A stretch of 64,000 nt of DNA from Pseudomonas cremoricolorata DSM 17059 = NBRC 16634 (GCF_000425745.1 NZ_AUEA01000001.1:124001-188000); one strand, 5' to 3'; positions 16,852 through 27,604 are shown, numbered from the stretch's first letter. Program-made: numbers and translations. The notes: generated by a model not told the origin, from the letters alone.

Positions 16852-18251
16852 AGCGCACGCTGTTGCTGGGACTCGCCCTGGCCGTGGTCGGCTGCTCGAC
16901 GGTCGGCCCGGACTACAACGTACCGCCTGAAGCCGCCGTGCAGCGCAGCGACCTCAACGGCGCACTGCGCCAAGACGCGAGCAGCGTGGTCTCGGCACCG
17001 GTGCCCCAGGACTGGTGGCGGCTGTATCAGGACCCAAGGCTGGACGCCCTGGTGCGCCAGGCCTTGGCCGCCAACACCGAGCTGTGCGTCGCCGCTGCGA
17101 ACATCGCCAAGGCTCGCGCGCAGGTTGAGGTCGCTGAGAGCCAGGGCGGTTTCCAGGGTGGGGTGAAGGTGGGGGCGCAGCGTTTGCAGGAATCGGGCGA
17201 GGCATTCTTGAAACCCGACAAAGTACCGGTGGCCAACGTCGGCGAGGCCATCGCCAGCGTCTCCTACCAGTTCGACCTGTGGGGCACGCTCAAGCGCGGC
17301 ACCGAAGCGGCCCAGGCCAATGCCGATGCGGTGCAGGCGGCTGCCGACACTGCCCGCATCACCCTGGTGGCGGATGTGGTCAAGGCCTACACCCAGGTCT
17401 GTTCGGCCAACGAGGAATACCACATCGCCCGCCAGTCGCTCGACTTGCAGGAACAGAGCGTGCAGCTCAACCAGCGCCTGCGCGATGCCGGGCGTGGCGA
17501 TGAAACGCAAGTGACCCGCTCGCAGACCCAGTTCAAATCGCTGCGTGCCGAGCTGCCGCGGTTCGAGGCCGAGCGCGAGACCGGCCTGTACACCCTGGCC
17601 GCGTTGCTGGCCAAGCCTGTCGATCAGCTTCCTGCGGGCGTTGCCGACTGTGCCGAGCTGCCGCAACTGACCCAGCTAATTCCGGTGGGTGATGGCGCCG
17701 CGCTGCTCAAGCGCCGCCCCGACGTGCGCCAGGCCGAGCGGCAGCTGGCCGCGGCCACCGCCAACATCGGCGTGGCCACTGGCGCGCTGTACCCGGACAT
17801 CAGTATTGGCGCGCAGATCGGCACCATCGGCATCGTCGACAACCTCGGCAAACCCGCGACCAACCGCTGGGGCTTCGGCCCGCAGATCAGCTGGAGCATC
17901 CCCACCAACGCCACCCGCGCACGCATCCGCGAGGCCGAAGCTTCGACTCAGGGCGCGCTGGCCCATTTCGATGGCGTGGTGCTCAACGCCGTACGCGAAA
18001 CCCAGACCAGGCTTGCGCAATACAGCGCCTTGCTTGAACGCCGTGAGGCACTGGTGGACGCTGAACGTTCGGCAAAGGATGCTGCTGATCAGACTCACCG
18101 GTTTTATCAGGCAGGCAGAGCGTCGTTCCTTGCCGACCTGCAAGCGACCCGCACCTACACTGATATGCGTGCGCAGTTGGCGGCGGCGAACAGTCAGGTG
18201 GCGATGGGGCAGGTGGGGGTGTTTTTGGCGTTGGGTGGGGGGTGGCTGTAG
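16848..18251 (+). CDS. Outer-membrane efflux factor, NodT/OprM family lipoprotein
   Basis: A 467-residue TolC-like protein. The N-terminus MKRTLLLGLALAVVGCSTVGPDY carries a lipobox with Cys16, so it should be lipid-anchored. Two OEP repeats follow (about 60-250 and 270-465). It completes the MarR-FUSC-DUF1656-HlyD-OMF operon as the exit duct. Its start overlaps the HlyD stop by 4 bases. A small REP-like hairpin follows its stop. Confidence 0.93.
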   Translation: MKRTLLLGLALAVVGCSTVGPDYNVPPEAAVQRSDLNGALRQDASSVVSAPVPQDWWRLYQDPRLDALVRQALAANTELCVAAANIAKARAQVEVAESQGGFQGGVKVGAQRLQESGEAFLKPDKVPVANVGEAIASVSYQFDLWGTLKRGTEAAQANADAVQAAADTARITLVADVVKAYTQVCSANEEYHIARQSLDLQEQSVQLNQRLRDAGRGDETQVTRSQTQFKSLRAELPRFEAERETGLYTLAALLAKPVDQLPAGVADCAELPQLTQLIPVGDGAALLKRRPDVRQAERQLAAATANIGVATGALYPDISIGAQIGTIGIVDNLGKPATNRWGFGPQISWSIPTNATRARIREAEASTQGALAHFDGVVLNAVRETQTRLAQYSALLERREALVDAERSAKDAADQTHRFYQAGRASFLADLQATRTYTDMRAQLAAANSQVAMGQVGVFLALGGGWL

Positions 18252-18273
18252 GAGCGACGCGAGTCGCGATGGC
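18248..18273. repeat. REP-like hairpin after the efflux operon
   Basis: The sequence TAGGAGCGACGCGAGTCGCGA holds the inverted repeat GCGAC/GTCGC. It resembles a second Pseudomonas REP family and may stabilise the 3' end of the efflux mRNA. Confidence 0.45.
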
Positions 18274-18326
18274 CGCGAGATAACCTCACGGTTAATGGAC
18301 TGCCGCTTGGGTTGAATCTGGTCCGC

Positions 18327-19334
18327 CTAGTATTGTTTGCGTCGGATAGCTGAAACTTTTCTTTTAATTGCTTCGTAGGCCTTGTCAGAAAGTATGCCAG
18401 GAAGTCCGCTGATGAACTGTTCTCGGGCTGCATCAGCCTCCTGCTGCTGTTCCAATGCCACGAGTTTTTCTACCGAAAGTTTTATAAATTCCTTGTAATT
18501 ACCATGGCTCAGTTTGTCCTCGCCGTTCAACATCCTGTCAGCTATTGATCTCATAACAGCAGGCGCTTCTTCTCTACGTTGAGTCGGGGCAGTGCTACTC
18601 GTCGAAGGTGATGCGACCACGACGTTGCTTGCAATAGGGGTGTCAGGCCGAATTGTCGCCCGGGACGCAGAGCGCCTTGTGCGATTGCGCTGGGACAGCG
18701 GGTTATGTCTGCTTTGGGGGGGCGAGCTTTTTGGTTTAGTAAGATCCAGCGGGGCTGCCTGACTGCCACTTTGTCTAGTCAGGTCCAGCGGGGCTGCCTG
18801 ACTGCCACTTTGTCTAGTCAGGTCCGGTGGGATTGTCGCAACGCCTCGGCTATAGATCGGTTTACGCCTTGGGGTAAACATATGTCCTGTGCGGTCGCTG
18901 AAGTTCACGGGATCATCAGCGCAATACACATAGCAATTGAGACCTCCCTCCTCAAAAGGGCTGTAACTGTCCGGAGAGTTGAAACGCAACAGCGCTGGAT
19001 TGAATGCCCGATAGCCGTTACCGAGTAGATAAAAAGGGGTGTATGAATCTCGTGCCTGTCCCGTGAAACCCAAAAGCGTTTCAAGTCCATTCTCTGCGAT
19101 GTGGCCGTAAGGCGTGTAGCTCACTGGCGATGCTGATTGCTGGTCTGTTATCAGTGAGATCGAGTCGAGGCTGTCGGTTGCAAGTAGCGTTACAGCACTG
19201 GGGCCGCCCCCCTGATGTTCTGCAAGCGGTAGTTGTTGCATGCGAAACACGTACCGATTGGCACTGGCGCTGAGCACGGTGTGGAGTTGGTCGTGCTGAT
19301 AGAAACGCCGAGTCGTGGCTAAGTCTTGATTCAT
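18327..19334 (-). CDS. Short RHS-repeat-associated core protein
   Basis: A 335-residue protein. Residues about 85-155 form the conserved RHS core (GFTGQARDSYTPFYLLGNGYRAFNP...NSPDSYSPFEEGGLNCYVYCADDPVNFSDRTGH). What follows is a variable tail that is low-complexity, basic and Ser/Pro-rich (about 160-260) and then helical and charged (about 265-335). The tail contains two tandem 13-residue units DLTRQSGSQAAPL. The start at 19334 has a strong GGAGGG site, so this is a stand-alone gene rather than the broken end of a large Rhs. There is no signal peptide, no VgrG or long Rhs neighbour, and no room for an immunity gene downstream (75 bases to the convergent gene). Function unknown; toxin activity is not supported. 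Confidence 0.8.
   Translation of the reverse strand: MNQDLATTRRFYQHDQLHTVLSASANRYVFRMQQLPLAEHQGGGPSAVTLLATDSLDSISLITDQQSASPVSYTPYGHIAENGLETLLGFTGQARDSYTPFYLLGNGYRAFNPALLRFNSPDSYSPFEEGGLNCYVYCADDPVNFSDRTGHMFTPRRKPIYSRGVATIPPDLTRQSGSQAAPLDLTRQSGSQAAPLDLTKPKSSPPQSRHNPLSQRNRTRRSASRATIRPDTPIASNVVVASPSTSSTAPTQRREEAPAVMRSIADRMLNGEDKLSHGNYKEFIKLSVEKLVALEQQQEADAAREQFISGLPGILSDKAYEAIKRKVSAIRRKQY
18745..18822. repeat. 39-base tandem repeat in the RHS gene tail
   Basis: Two nearly identical 39-base units (18745-18783 and 18784-18822), followed by a diverged third start at 18823, encode two in-frame copies of a 13-residue segment. The whole number of codons points to slippage expansion within a coding sequence. 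Confidence 0.85.
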
Positions 19335-19565
19335 GCGGTTACCCTCCGAAATACGGGCTCACCTGAACGGTTGCCCTGCTGGAGCTTGTCGACCACGTTG
19401 CGTTTCGCACAACTGGCAGATTTGTCAGGTAGCACGCTTGCTCAGCTATTTGATGCGAAACGAGATGCCCAAAATGTCTCGGATTTATAGGGTTTGGGAA
19501 TTATCCTGCAGGGGCTGCCTCTGTTTCCGATTGCGTGAAGAGTTCTCGGAGGGCTAATTTCCCTC
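19335..19565. other. Intergenic region between the RHS gene and the structured leader
   Basis: Mostly A+T-richer sequence without a convincing gene. A frame at 19333-19557 is rich in Cys and Arg and has no family-like pattern. Promoters for the divergent RHS gene and the leader RNA would have to lie here. Confidence 0.4.
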
Positions 19566-19730
19566 GGTCGTCCATATGACGACCGGGTGTGAGAACCCGA
19601 TAACTGGAAAGGCAGCTGTTGTCATGGCGGCTGTGCGCGGGCAGACCTCGGTCTGACCGGGTTCCACGTTCTCGGTTCTCACCCCGCGTACAGCTGCCAC
19701 CCTCGTCTTGTGAGAAAGCGAGGCGGTGGC
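19566..19730 (+). promoter_or_regulatory. Structured 5' leader with competing stems upstream of a small gene
   Basis: Hairpin 1: GGTCGTC (19566-19572) with GACGACC (19578-19584). Segment A, GTGAGAACC (19589-19597), is complementary to GGTTCTCAC (19674-19682). Segment B, GGCAGCTGT (19611-19619), is complementary to ACAGCTGCC (19690-19698), so A and B interleave. A central hairpin pairs CAGAC (19642-19646) with GTCTG (19651-19655). A last hairpin (19696-19705 with 19719-19730) precedes the GGAG site at 19746. A second GTGAGAA copy (19710-19716) could compete for 19676-19682. I recall similar leaders ahead of small Pseudomonas proteins, unverified here. Confidence 0.5.
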
Positions 19731-19756
19731 TCCATTGACTAACGTGGAGTTACGCA

Positions 19757-20016
19757 ATGAAGAAAATCGTCTCCGACCCGCCGCTTTCCCCTCATCCCCT
19801 ATCTCCCTGCCCACACACCTCAGCGCACGCGAAGCGCTGGTCTGCGTCGACACGCTGCTAAAGGATATCTACCAGACCACCGAGGCTTACCAGCGCACGC
19901 AGCCTGGTGAACCGCTCGATGCCGTACTGGACTCTGCGGTGATCGCCGCCACGTTGATCCTTCACGCGCTGGACAGGCTGGAGCAGCGCCGCGCTGGCCC
20001 TCATGCTGATTTGTGA
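19757..20016 (+). pseudogene. Small Pseudomonas protein (DUF6124/DUF3077-like), apparently frameshifted
   Basis: An ATG at 19757 with a GGAG site opens with MKKIVSDPPLSP, the characteristic start of a family of about 90-residue Pseudomonas proteins, but this frame ends after 34 residues. The expected family body (HLSAREALVCVDTLLKDIYQ and on to the stop at 20014-20016) is in another frame and has no good start of its own (only a GTG at 19726). A one-base loss in the C/T-rich stretch about 19790-19815 would explain both. It could be a real disruption, a sequencing error, or recoding. The family function is unknown. Confidence 0.6.
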
Positions 20017-20072
20017 CGCATGCGCCAGCCGGCCATAATGCCTGCCCGCTCTCGCTGAAGAAGAACCGCCCC

Positions 20073-20525
20073 ATGCGTATCTGGATCGACGCCGATGCCT
20101 GCCCACGCCCTGCCCGCGATCTGGTAGTCAAGTTCGCCCTCAAGCGCAAACTGGCGGTGATCATGGTCGCTGGGCAGGCGGTGGCCAAGCCGGCGTTCGC
20201 CGTGGTGCAACTGATCGTGGTGCCCAGTGGGCCGGACGCGGCCGACGACTATCTGGTCGAGCACGCTCTGCCGGGTGAGCTGGTGATCTGCAGCGATGTG
20301 CCGCTGGCCGACCGCCTGGTGAAGAAGGGCGTCGCCGCGCTCGACCCACGGGGCAAGGAGTTCGATGAGCGCAATATGGGTGATCGTCTGGCGGTGCGTA
20401 ACTTGTTCACCGAGCTGCGTGAGCAGGGCCAGGTCGGGGGAGGGCAGGCGCCCTATGGCGAGCGGGAAAAACAGGCGTTCGCCAATGCGCTGGATCGAAT
20501 CCTCACGCGCTTGACCAAGGCCTAA
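20073..20525 (+). CDS. UPF0178 family protein (YaiI/YqxD-like)
   Basis: A 150-residue protein of the UPF0178 family, beginning MRIWIDADACPRPARDLV, with the further conserved segments SDVPLADRLVKKG and LDPRGKEFDERN. The fold is PIN/NYN-like with acidic residues suggesting metal binding, but no activity is established. The ATG at 20073 was chosen at the family start. It lies convergent with elbB. Confidence 0.9.
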   Translation: MRIWIDADACPRPARDLVVKFALKRKLAVIMVAGQAVAKPAFAVVQLIVVPSGPDAADDYLVEHALPGELVICSDVPLADRLVKKGVAALDPRGKEFDERNMGDRLAVRNLFTELREQGQVGGGQAPYGEREKQAFANALDRILTRLTKA

Positions 20526-20560
20526 GGCGGCAAGGGCCTGCAAGGCAGGCCCGGGCAGGG

Positions 20561-21229
20561 TTACTGATCGTCTTCGTGGGTCAGCTCGAGGATGCGGTCG
20601 ACCAGTTTGTAGATACCGCCGGCGGCATCGCTGATGTTTTCCGCCAGCATGTAGGCCGGGGTGCTGACCAGTCGGCGCTGGGTATCTTCGACGATGTCGT
20701 GCACATCGCACTCTTCGTGAGTAGCGCCCATCTTGGTCATTGCGTCGCTGGTGTCGGCATCGTTGCCGATGGTGCAGACCACACCGGGGCCGTAGATTTT
20801 CGCCGCCAGGGCCGGCGAAATGCAGATCAGCCCGACCGGCTTGTTGGCCGCGGCGAAGCCTTCGGCCAGACGCAACACATCGGCCTGCACGGTGCAGTCG
20901 GTACCTTTGCTGGCGAAGTCGGACAGATTCTTCGCGGCGCCAAAGCCGCCCGGCACGATCAGCGCGTCGAAGTCTTCGACCTTGGCTTCACGCACATCCT
21001 TGACCTGACCCCGCGCGATGCGTGCCGACTCGACCAGTACGTTGCGCTTTTCCTGAGTTTCTTCACCGGTCAGGTGATCGATCACGTGCAACTGCTCGAC
21101 ATTCGGCGCGAAGCACTGCACCTGCGCACCGCGTTGATCGAGGCGCAGCAGGGTGATGACGCTTTCGTGGATTTCCGCGCCGTCATAGACGCCGCAGCCG
21201 GACAGGATCACTGCAACTTTTTTTGTCAT
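20561..21229 (-). CDS. elbB: Isoprenoid biosynthesis glyoxalase ElbB (DJ-1/PfpI superfamily)
   Basis: A 222-residue protein with the ElbB signature: KVAVILSGCGVYDGAEIHES at the N-terminus, IVPGGFGAAKNLSDFA, and the nucleophile-elbow Cys in PVGLICISPALA. Members show glyoxalase III-like activity and were linked to isoprenoid synthesis in E. coli. It follows the DedA gene on the same strand after 77 bases. Cytoplasmic. Confidence 0.92.
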   Translation of the reverse strand: MTKKVAVILSGCGVYDGAEIHESVITLLRLDQRGAQVQCFAPNVEQLHVIDHLTGEETQEKRNVLVESARIARGQVKDVREAKVEDFDALIVPGGFGAAKNLSDFASKGTDCTVQADVLRLAEGFAAANKPVGLICISPALAAKIYGPGVVCTIGNDADTSDAMTKMGATHEECDVHDIVEDTQRRLVSTPAYMLAENISDAAGGIYKLVDRILELTHEDDQ

Positions 21230-21306
21230 AGGGTTACTCCAGAGTCGAGGCGCTGACTGTACTCAGTTGGAACACAAACAGCGAAGCGTGTTCAGTCGGC
21301 CTCGGC

Positions 21307-21948
21307 TCAGGGGTGTTCGCGCCCGGCTTCAGGCTCGGGGCGCTTGGGCCGGGTGTCTTCGGCGTGGGCAAGTGCCGCGGCGCGTTCGGCGCGCTCGGCA
21401 CGGCGGTTGCGCAGGTAGCGGCGGACCCACAGCAAGATGCCGATCACCAGCAAGGTGCCCAGCACCCACAGCTCGTAGCGCTTCACATTGCCCAGCAGGC
21501 CTTCGAGGATGGCGCCGAAGTGGTAGGCGGCAGCGCCCAGCGCCAAGGCCCACACCGCAGCGCCGATGCCGTTGAGGATCAGATAACGCCGTGGCGGGTA
21601 ACCGGAAAGACCGATCGCTACCGGCATCACCGTGCGCAGGCCATAGACGAAGCGGAAGCTCAGTACCCAGATGTCGGGGTGACGGCGGATGTGGTCCAGC
21701 GCCTTGTCGCCCATGGCCTGCCAGCGCGGTTTGCGCGCCAGAATCGCGCGGCCATGACGGCGGCCCATGAAGTACCAGAGCTGATCCCCGGCGTAGCTGC
21801 CGAAGAACGCGACCACCACCACCAGACTGATGTCCATGTAACCGCGGAACGCAAGAAAGCCCGCGAGTACCAGAATGGTCTCACCTTCAAAAAACGTGCC
21901 GAGAAAAAGGGCAAAGTAGCCAAAATCGTGCAGGAATTGTTGAAGCAT
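21307..21948 (-). CDS. DedA-family membrane protein
   Basis: A 213-residue inner-membrane protein of the DedA/VTT family, with several hydrophobic segments and the conserved GDQLWYFMGRRHG and FRFVYGLRTVMPVAIGLSG motifs (re-entrant arginine segment). DedA proteins act as lipid carriers or scramblases and affect proton motive force and cell division. The C-terminus is an Arg/Glu/Ala-rich cytosolic tail. It is divergent from hemB. Confidence 0.9.
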   Translation of the reverse strand: MLQQFLHDFGYFALFLGTFFEGETILVLAGFLAFRGYMDISLVVVVAFFGSYAGDQLWYFMGRRHGRAILARKPRWQAMGDKALDHIRRHPDIWVLSFRFVYGLRTVMPVAIGLSGYPPRRYLILNGIGAAVWALALGAAAYHFGAILEGLLGNVKRYELWVLGTLLVIGILLWVRRYLRNRRAERAERAAALAHAEDTRPKRPEPEAGREHP

Positions 21949-22031
21949 GGTGTAGGGGTGGTGGCGAAATGAACGCGCAGCCTACCCCTTAGTGAGCGTG
22001 GGGGAAAGTGTCCAAATGTGTCTCGACGTGA

Positions 22032-23168
<1,137 letters not shown>

Positions 23169-23183
23169 TGCCTCCGAGCACGT

Positions 23184-23234
23184 CCTGACAGACCTGTCCC
23201 AAACGGGCACGTTCTGTCAGGCCTGTCTTACAGG
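23184..23234 (+). promoter_or_regulatory. Inverted repeats in the ppk leader, one covering the ribosome site
   Basis: CCTGACAGA (23184-23192) is complementary to TCTGTCAGG (23213-23221). A second small hairpin, CCTGT-CTT-ACAGG (23222-23234), contains the CAGG part of the ppk ribosome site. No T-run follows, so it is not an intrinsic terminator. Confidence 0.4.
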
Positions 23235-23242
23235 AATGTCCG

Positions 23243-25468
23243 ATGAATAATGAAGTGCTGACCGCTGTCGATCTCAAGGATGCCCAAGTCGTGCCCGAAG
23301 AACTGGTGCAAACACCACCGGACCTGGCCCCGCCAGCCGAACCTGTGGTCGAGGCGCCGCCGGCGCCCCCGGCCCCGGTGATCAACGTGCCGAGCCTGGA
23401 CGACAGCAGCCTGTACATTCATCGCGAGCTGTCGCAGTTGCAGTTCAATATCCGCGTGCTGGAACAGGCGCTGGACGAGAGCTACCCGCTGCTCGAACGT
23501 CTGAAATTCCTGTTGATCTTCTCCAGCAACCTGGATGAGTTCTTCGAAATCCGCGTCGCCGGGCTGAAGAAGCAGATCACCTTCGCCCGCGAACTGGCCG
23601 GTGCCGATGGCCTGCAGCCGCACCAGGCGCTGGCGCGGATCAGCGAGCTGGTACACATCGAGGTCGACCGCCAGTACGCGATCCTCAACGATGTGCTGCT
23701 GCCGGAGCTGGAAAAACACCAGATTCGCTTCATTCGCAGGCGTTACTGGACGCCCAAGCTCAAGACCTGGGTGCGGCGCTTCTTCCGCGACGAAATCGCG
23801 CCGATCATCACCCCGATCGGCCTCGATCCGACCCACCCGTTCCCGCTGCTGGTCAACAAGAGCCTGAACTTCATCGTCGAGCTGGAGGGCGTCGATGCCT
23901 TCGGGCGCGATTCGGGTCTGGCGATCATCCCCGCGCCACGTCTGTTGCCGCGCGTGATTCGCGTGCCGGAAGAGGTCGGTGGCCCGGGCGCCAACCATGT
24001 GTTCCTGTCGTCGATGATCCACGCACACGCCGATGACCTGTTCCAGGGCATGAAGGTCAAGGGCTGCTATCAGTTCCGCCTGACCCGAAACGCCGACCTG
24101 GCACTCGACTCCGAAGACGTCGAAGACCTTGCCCGCGCCCTGCGCGGTGAGCTGTTCTCGCGCCGTTATGGCGATGCCGTGCGCCTGGAAGTGGCCGATA
24201 CCTGCCCCAAGCACCTGTCCGATTACCTGCTCAAGCAGTTCAACCTCAGCGAGAGCGAGCTGTACCAGGTCAATGGGCCGGTCAACCTGACCCGACTGTT
24301 CAGCATCACCGGCCTGGACAGTCACCCCGAGCTGCAATACACGCCGTTCACCCCGGCGATTCCCAAGTTGCTGCAGAACGGCGACAACATCTTCAGCGTG
24401 ATCAGCAAGCAGGACGTGCTGCTGATGCACCCGTTCGAGTCGTTCACCCCGGTGGTCGACCTGCTGCGCCAGGCGGCCAAGGACCCGCACGTTCTTGCGG
24501 TGAGGCAGACCCTCTACCGCAGTGGCGCCAACTCCGAGATCGTCGATGCGCTGGTCGATGCGGCGCGCAACGGCAAGGAAGTGACTGCGGTCATCGAACT
24601 GCGCGCGCGCTTCGATGAAGAGTCCAACTTGCAGATGGCCAGCCGTCTGCAAGCGGCAGGTGCGGTGGTGATCTACGGCGTGGTGGGCTTCAAGACCCAC
24701 GCCAAGATGATGCTGATTCTGCGCCGCGAGCAGGGCGAGATCGTTCGCTACGCCCACCTCGGCACCGGCAACTACCACGCCGGCAACGCGCGCCTGTACA
24801 CCGACTACAGCATGCTCACCTCCGATGCGGCGCTGACCGAAGACGTTGGCAAACTGTTCAGTCAGTTGATCGGCATGGGCAAGACGCTGCGCATGAAAAA
24901 GCTGCTGCATGCGCCGTTCACGCTGAAGAAGGGCATGCTCGACATGATCGCCCGGGAGACCCAGTTCGCCCTGGATGGCAAGCCGGCGCACATTATCGCC
25001 AAGTTCAACTCACTGACCGACGCCAAGGTGATCAAGGCGTTGTACAAGGCCAGTCAGTCCGGCGTGCGTATCGATCTGGTGGTGCGCGGCATGTGCTGCT
25101 TGCGTCCCGGCATCGCCGGCGTGTCGCACAACATCAACGTGCGCTCGATCATCGGCCGCTTCCTCGAGCACACCCGGGTGTTCTACTTCCTCAATGGCGG
25201 CGAAGAGCAGATCTACCTCTCGAGCGCCGACTGGATGGAGCGCAATCTCGACAAGCGCGTCGAGACCTGCTTCCCGGTCGAAGGCAAGAAGCTGCTGCTG
25301 CGGGTCAAGAAAGAGCTGGAAAGCTACCTTACCGACAACACCCACGCCTGGACCTTGCAGTCTGATGGCCGCTACGTGCGCAGCACCCCGACCGGCAACC
25401 AGAACTCGCGCAATGCCCAGGCGCAACTGCTGGAGCGCCTGAGCAACCCGGTGCTCAACGTACGCTGA
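23243..25468 (+). CDS. ppk: Polyphosphate kinase 1
   Basis: Makes inorganic polyphosphate from ATP through a phospho-histidine. The protein has 741 residues. It begins with a Pro/Val-rich extension (about 1-50), then the four PPK1 domains: [17 protein letters not shown], the ATP-binding head, and catalytic domains with [10 protein letters not shown] (autophosphorylated His) and [11 protein letters not shown]. Its 3' end overlaps the convergent ppx by 14 bases. The opposed pair ppk/ppx makes and degrades the same polymer. Confidence 0.96.
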   Translation: MNNEVLTAVDLKDAQVVPEELVQTPPDLAPPAEPVVEAPPAPPAPVINVPSLDDSSLYIHRELSQLQFNIRVLEQALDESYPLLERLKFLLIFSSNLDEFFEIRVAGLKKQITFARELAGADGLQPHQALARISELVHIEVDRQYAILNDVLLPELEKHQIRFIRRRYWTPKLKTWVRRFFRDEIAPIITPIGLDPTHPFPLLVNKSLNFIVELEGVDAFGRDSGLAIIPAPRLLPRVIRVPEEVGGPGANHVFLSSMIHAHADDLFQGMKVKGCYQFRLTRNADLALDSEDVEDLARALRGELFSRRYGDAVRLEVADTCPKHLSDYLLKQFNLSESELYQVNGPVNLTRLFSITGLDSHPELQYTPFTPAIPKLLQNGDNIFSVISKQDVLLMHPFESFTPVVDLLRQAAKDPHVLAVRQTLYRSGANSEIVDALVDAARNGKEVTAVIELRARFDEESNLQMASRLQAAGAVVIYGVVGFKTHAKMMLILRREQGEIVRYAHLGTGNYHAGNARLYTDYSMLTSDAALTEDVGKLFSQLIGMGKTLRMKKLLHAPFTLKKGMLDMIARETQFALDGKPAHIIAKFNSLTDAKVIKALYKASQSGVRIDLVVRGMCCLRPGIAGVSHNINVRSIIGRFLEHTRVFYFLNGGEEQIYLSSADWMERNLDKRVETCFPVEGKKLLLRVKKELESYLTDNTHAWTLQSDGRYVRSTPTGNQNSRNAQAQLLERLSNPVLNVR

Positions 25469-26957
25469 GGACGAAGTTGACCCGGGTCAGCCACTCCGCC
25501 TCGTTGGCGAAGTCGGCCTGGGTCAGCGGGTGTCGTTCCAGCCAGCCGTCAGGGAAGATCACATCCAGGCTATTGGCGCCTGCCTGCAACTGCACCGTGG
25601 GCATCTCTTGAGTGCCGCGGATGTGATGGAAGAGGATGGCGAAGCGCAGCAGCACGCACAGGCGCAGCAGTTGCACGCTTTCTTCAGCGAATTCGGCGAA
25701 GCGTTCCTTGGGAATGTTGCGCCGATGGCCGCGCACCAGCAGCGCGATCATCTGCTGGTCTTCGCGGGAAAACCCGGCCAGGTCGGAGTGTTCCAGCAGG
25801 TAGGCGCCGTGCTTGTGGTAGTGGTAGTGGGCGATGTCCAGCCCCACTTCATGGACTTTCGCCGCCCAGCCCAGCAGGTCGCGCCAGTTGCCGTCGTCGA
25901 GCTGCCAGGCTGCAGCGACCTGGTCGAAGGCATGCAGCGCCTTGCGCTCGACCCGGGCAGCCTGGCCCTGATCGACGTGGTAGCGCTCCATCAGTGAGTT
26001 GAGGGTGCGTTCGCGCACGTCTTCGTGGTGATGACGGCCCAGCAGGTCGAACAGCACGCCTTCGCGCAGGGCACCGTCGCAATGGTCCATGCGTGCCAGT
26101 TCCAGGGCGTCGAAAATCGCTTCCAGAATCGCCAAGCCTGCCGGGAAGATCGCGCGGCGGTCAGGTTTTACCCCTTCGAAGTCGATACGGTCGGTTTCGC
26201 CCATCTTGAACAGCTTGCGCTTGGCCCAGGCAAGGCCTTCGGCGTTGACTTCGCCATTGCCCAGGCCGCCGGCCTTGATCGCCGCGCCGATGGCGCGGAT
26301 GGTGCCGGACGAGCCGATGGCTTCGTCCCAGGTCAGGCGGTGCAGTGCATTTTCGATGCTCATCAGCTCAAGGCGCGCAGCGGTGTAGGCCTGGGCGTAG
26401 CGTGCCGGGGTGATCTTGCCGTCACGGAAATAGCGCTGAGTGAAGCTGACGCAACCCATCTGCAGGCTTTCACGCAGCAGCGGTTCGAAACGCTGGCCGA
26501 TGATGAACTCGGTGCTGCCGCCGCCAATGTCGGCCACCAGACGTTTGCCGGGGGTATCGGCCAGGGTGTGCGACACGCCGAGGTAGATCAGGCGCGCCTC
26601 TTCACGGCCGGAAATGACTTCCACCGGGTGCCCGAGGATGGCCTCGGCACGCTGAATGAACACTGCCCGGTTGCGCGCTTCGCGCAGGGCGTTGGTGCCA
26701 ACGATGCGCACCGCGCCCGGCGGCATGCCGTTGATCAACTGGGCGAAGCGCTTGAGGCACTCCAGGCCACGGGCCATGGCTTCTTCGCTGAGCAGGCGGT
26801 CTTCATCGATGCCGGCGGCCAGCTGGACCTTTTCGCCCAGGCGTTCGAGGATGCGGATCTCGGTGTGATGGGCCTTGGCGACGACCATGTGGAAGCTGTT
26901 GGAGCCGAGGTCGATAGCGGCGATCAGAGACAGGTTCTTCGCGGTTTTATGCGGCAT
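25455..26957 (-). CDS. ppx: Exopolyphosphatase
   Basis: A 500-residue exopolyphosphatase of the GppA/Ppx family: an actin-like N-terminal half with [15 protein letters not shown] and the phosphate loops [12 protein letters not shown] and [10 protein letters not shown], and a C-terminal HD-like half (about 310-500). It releases phosphate from polyphosphate ends. It is convergent with ppk, with 14 shared bases, and divergent from trxA. This order is normal in Pseudomonas. Confidence 0.95.
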   Translation of the reverse strand: MPHKTAKNLSLIAAIDLGSNSFHMVVAKAHHTEIRILERLGEKVQLAAGIDEDRLLSEEAMARGLECLKRFAQLINGMPPGAVRIVGTNALREARNRAVFIQRAEAILGHPVEVISGREEARLIYLGVSHTLADTPGKRLVADIGGGSTEFIIGQRFEPLLRESLQMGCVSFTQRYFRDGKITPARYAQAYTAARLELMSIENALHRLTWDEAIGSSGTIRAIGAAIKAGGLGNGEVNAEGLAWAKRKLFKMGETDRIDFEGVKPDRRAIFPAGLAILEAIFDALELARMDHCDGALREGVLFDLLGRHHHEDVRERTLNSLMERYHVDQGQAARVERKALHAFDQVAAAWQLDDGNWRDLLGWAAKVHEVGLDIAHYHYHKHGAYLLEHSDLAGFSREDQQMIALLVRGHRRNIPKERFAEFAEESVQLLRLCVLLRFAILFHHIRGTQEMPTVQLQAGANSLDVIFPDGWLERHPLTQADFANEAEWLTRVNFVLSVR

Positions 26958-27274
26958 GGTCTGGTAGTTCTCGGTCGATAACCCGGCAATCGTGACACGA
27001 TCGTTGGCCTACGCCAACGCGCGAAGGGCCGGGCCTTGATGCAGGACAAGGGCTCGATGGGCGGCAATCGTTCATCACATTAGCTGGCGAAAGGCGCCGG
27101 CGCCTGCCGGTGATGCATGAGCGGACCCGTCGTCCATCCTATGACAGGTATATGACCGTTTCGATTCGTCGGGTCTTGCCCCTTCATAGCGACAGTCAAT
27201 CGGCTCCGGCTTCCTGTAGAACGAAGGGACGGCTATGATGAGCGTCGATTTTGCCTTATGACCTGGAGATATCC
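26958..27274. other. Divergent region between ppx and trxA
   Basis: 317 bases with promoters expected for both genes. No further gene, repeat or clear operator was recognised. Confidence 0.5.
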
Positions 27275-27604
27275 ATGAGCAGCGATCTTATCAAACACGT
27301 CACCGACGCCACGTTCGAGGCAGAAGTGCTCAAGGCCGACAAGCCCGTGCTGGTTGACTACTGGGCTGAATGGTGTGGCCCTTGCAAAATGATCGCTCCG
27401 GTGCTGGACGCCCTCGCCGCCGAATACGAAGGCAAGTTGATCGTCGCCAAGCTGAACATCGACGAAAACCAGGAAACCCCGGCCAAGCACAGCGTGCGCG
27501 GTATCCCGACGCTGATGCTGTTCAAGAACGGCGCTGTCGAGGCCACCAAGGTCGGCGCCTTGTCCAAGTCGCAACTGGCTGCGTTTCTCGACGCCAATAT
27601 CTGA
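27275..27604 (+). CDS. trxA: Thioredoxin 1
   Basis: A 109-residue cytosolic dithiol reductant with the redox motif WCGPC (Cys34 and Cys37) and the cis-Pro of [10 protein letters not shown]. The start at MSSDLIKHV (27275) follows a CTGGAG site. An intrinsic terminator directly follows, and rho is next, as in other gammaproteobacteria. It reduces among others PAPS reductase and peroxiredoxins, which fits the sulfur theme but is a general role. Confidence 0.96.
   Translation: MSSDLIKHVTDATFEAEVLKADKPVLVDYWAEWCGPCKMIAPVLDALAAEYEGKLIVAKLNIDENQETPAKHSVRGIPTLMLFKNGAVEATKVGALSKSQLAAFLDANI

Noticed and set aside
18745-18822. Direct repeats as a CRISPR array
   Set aside because: The units are adjacent without spacers, are a whole number of codons and lie inside the RHS gene.
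19333-19557. Small plus-strand frame beside the RHS gene
   Set aside because: Cys/Arg-rich sequence without family resemblance; it begins inside the RHS start region.
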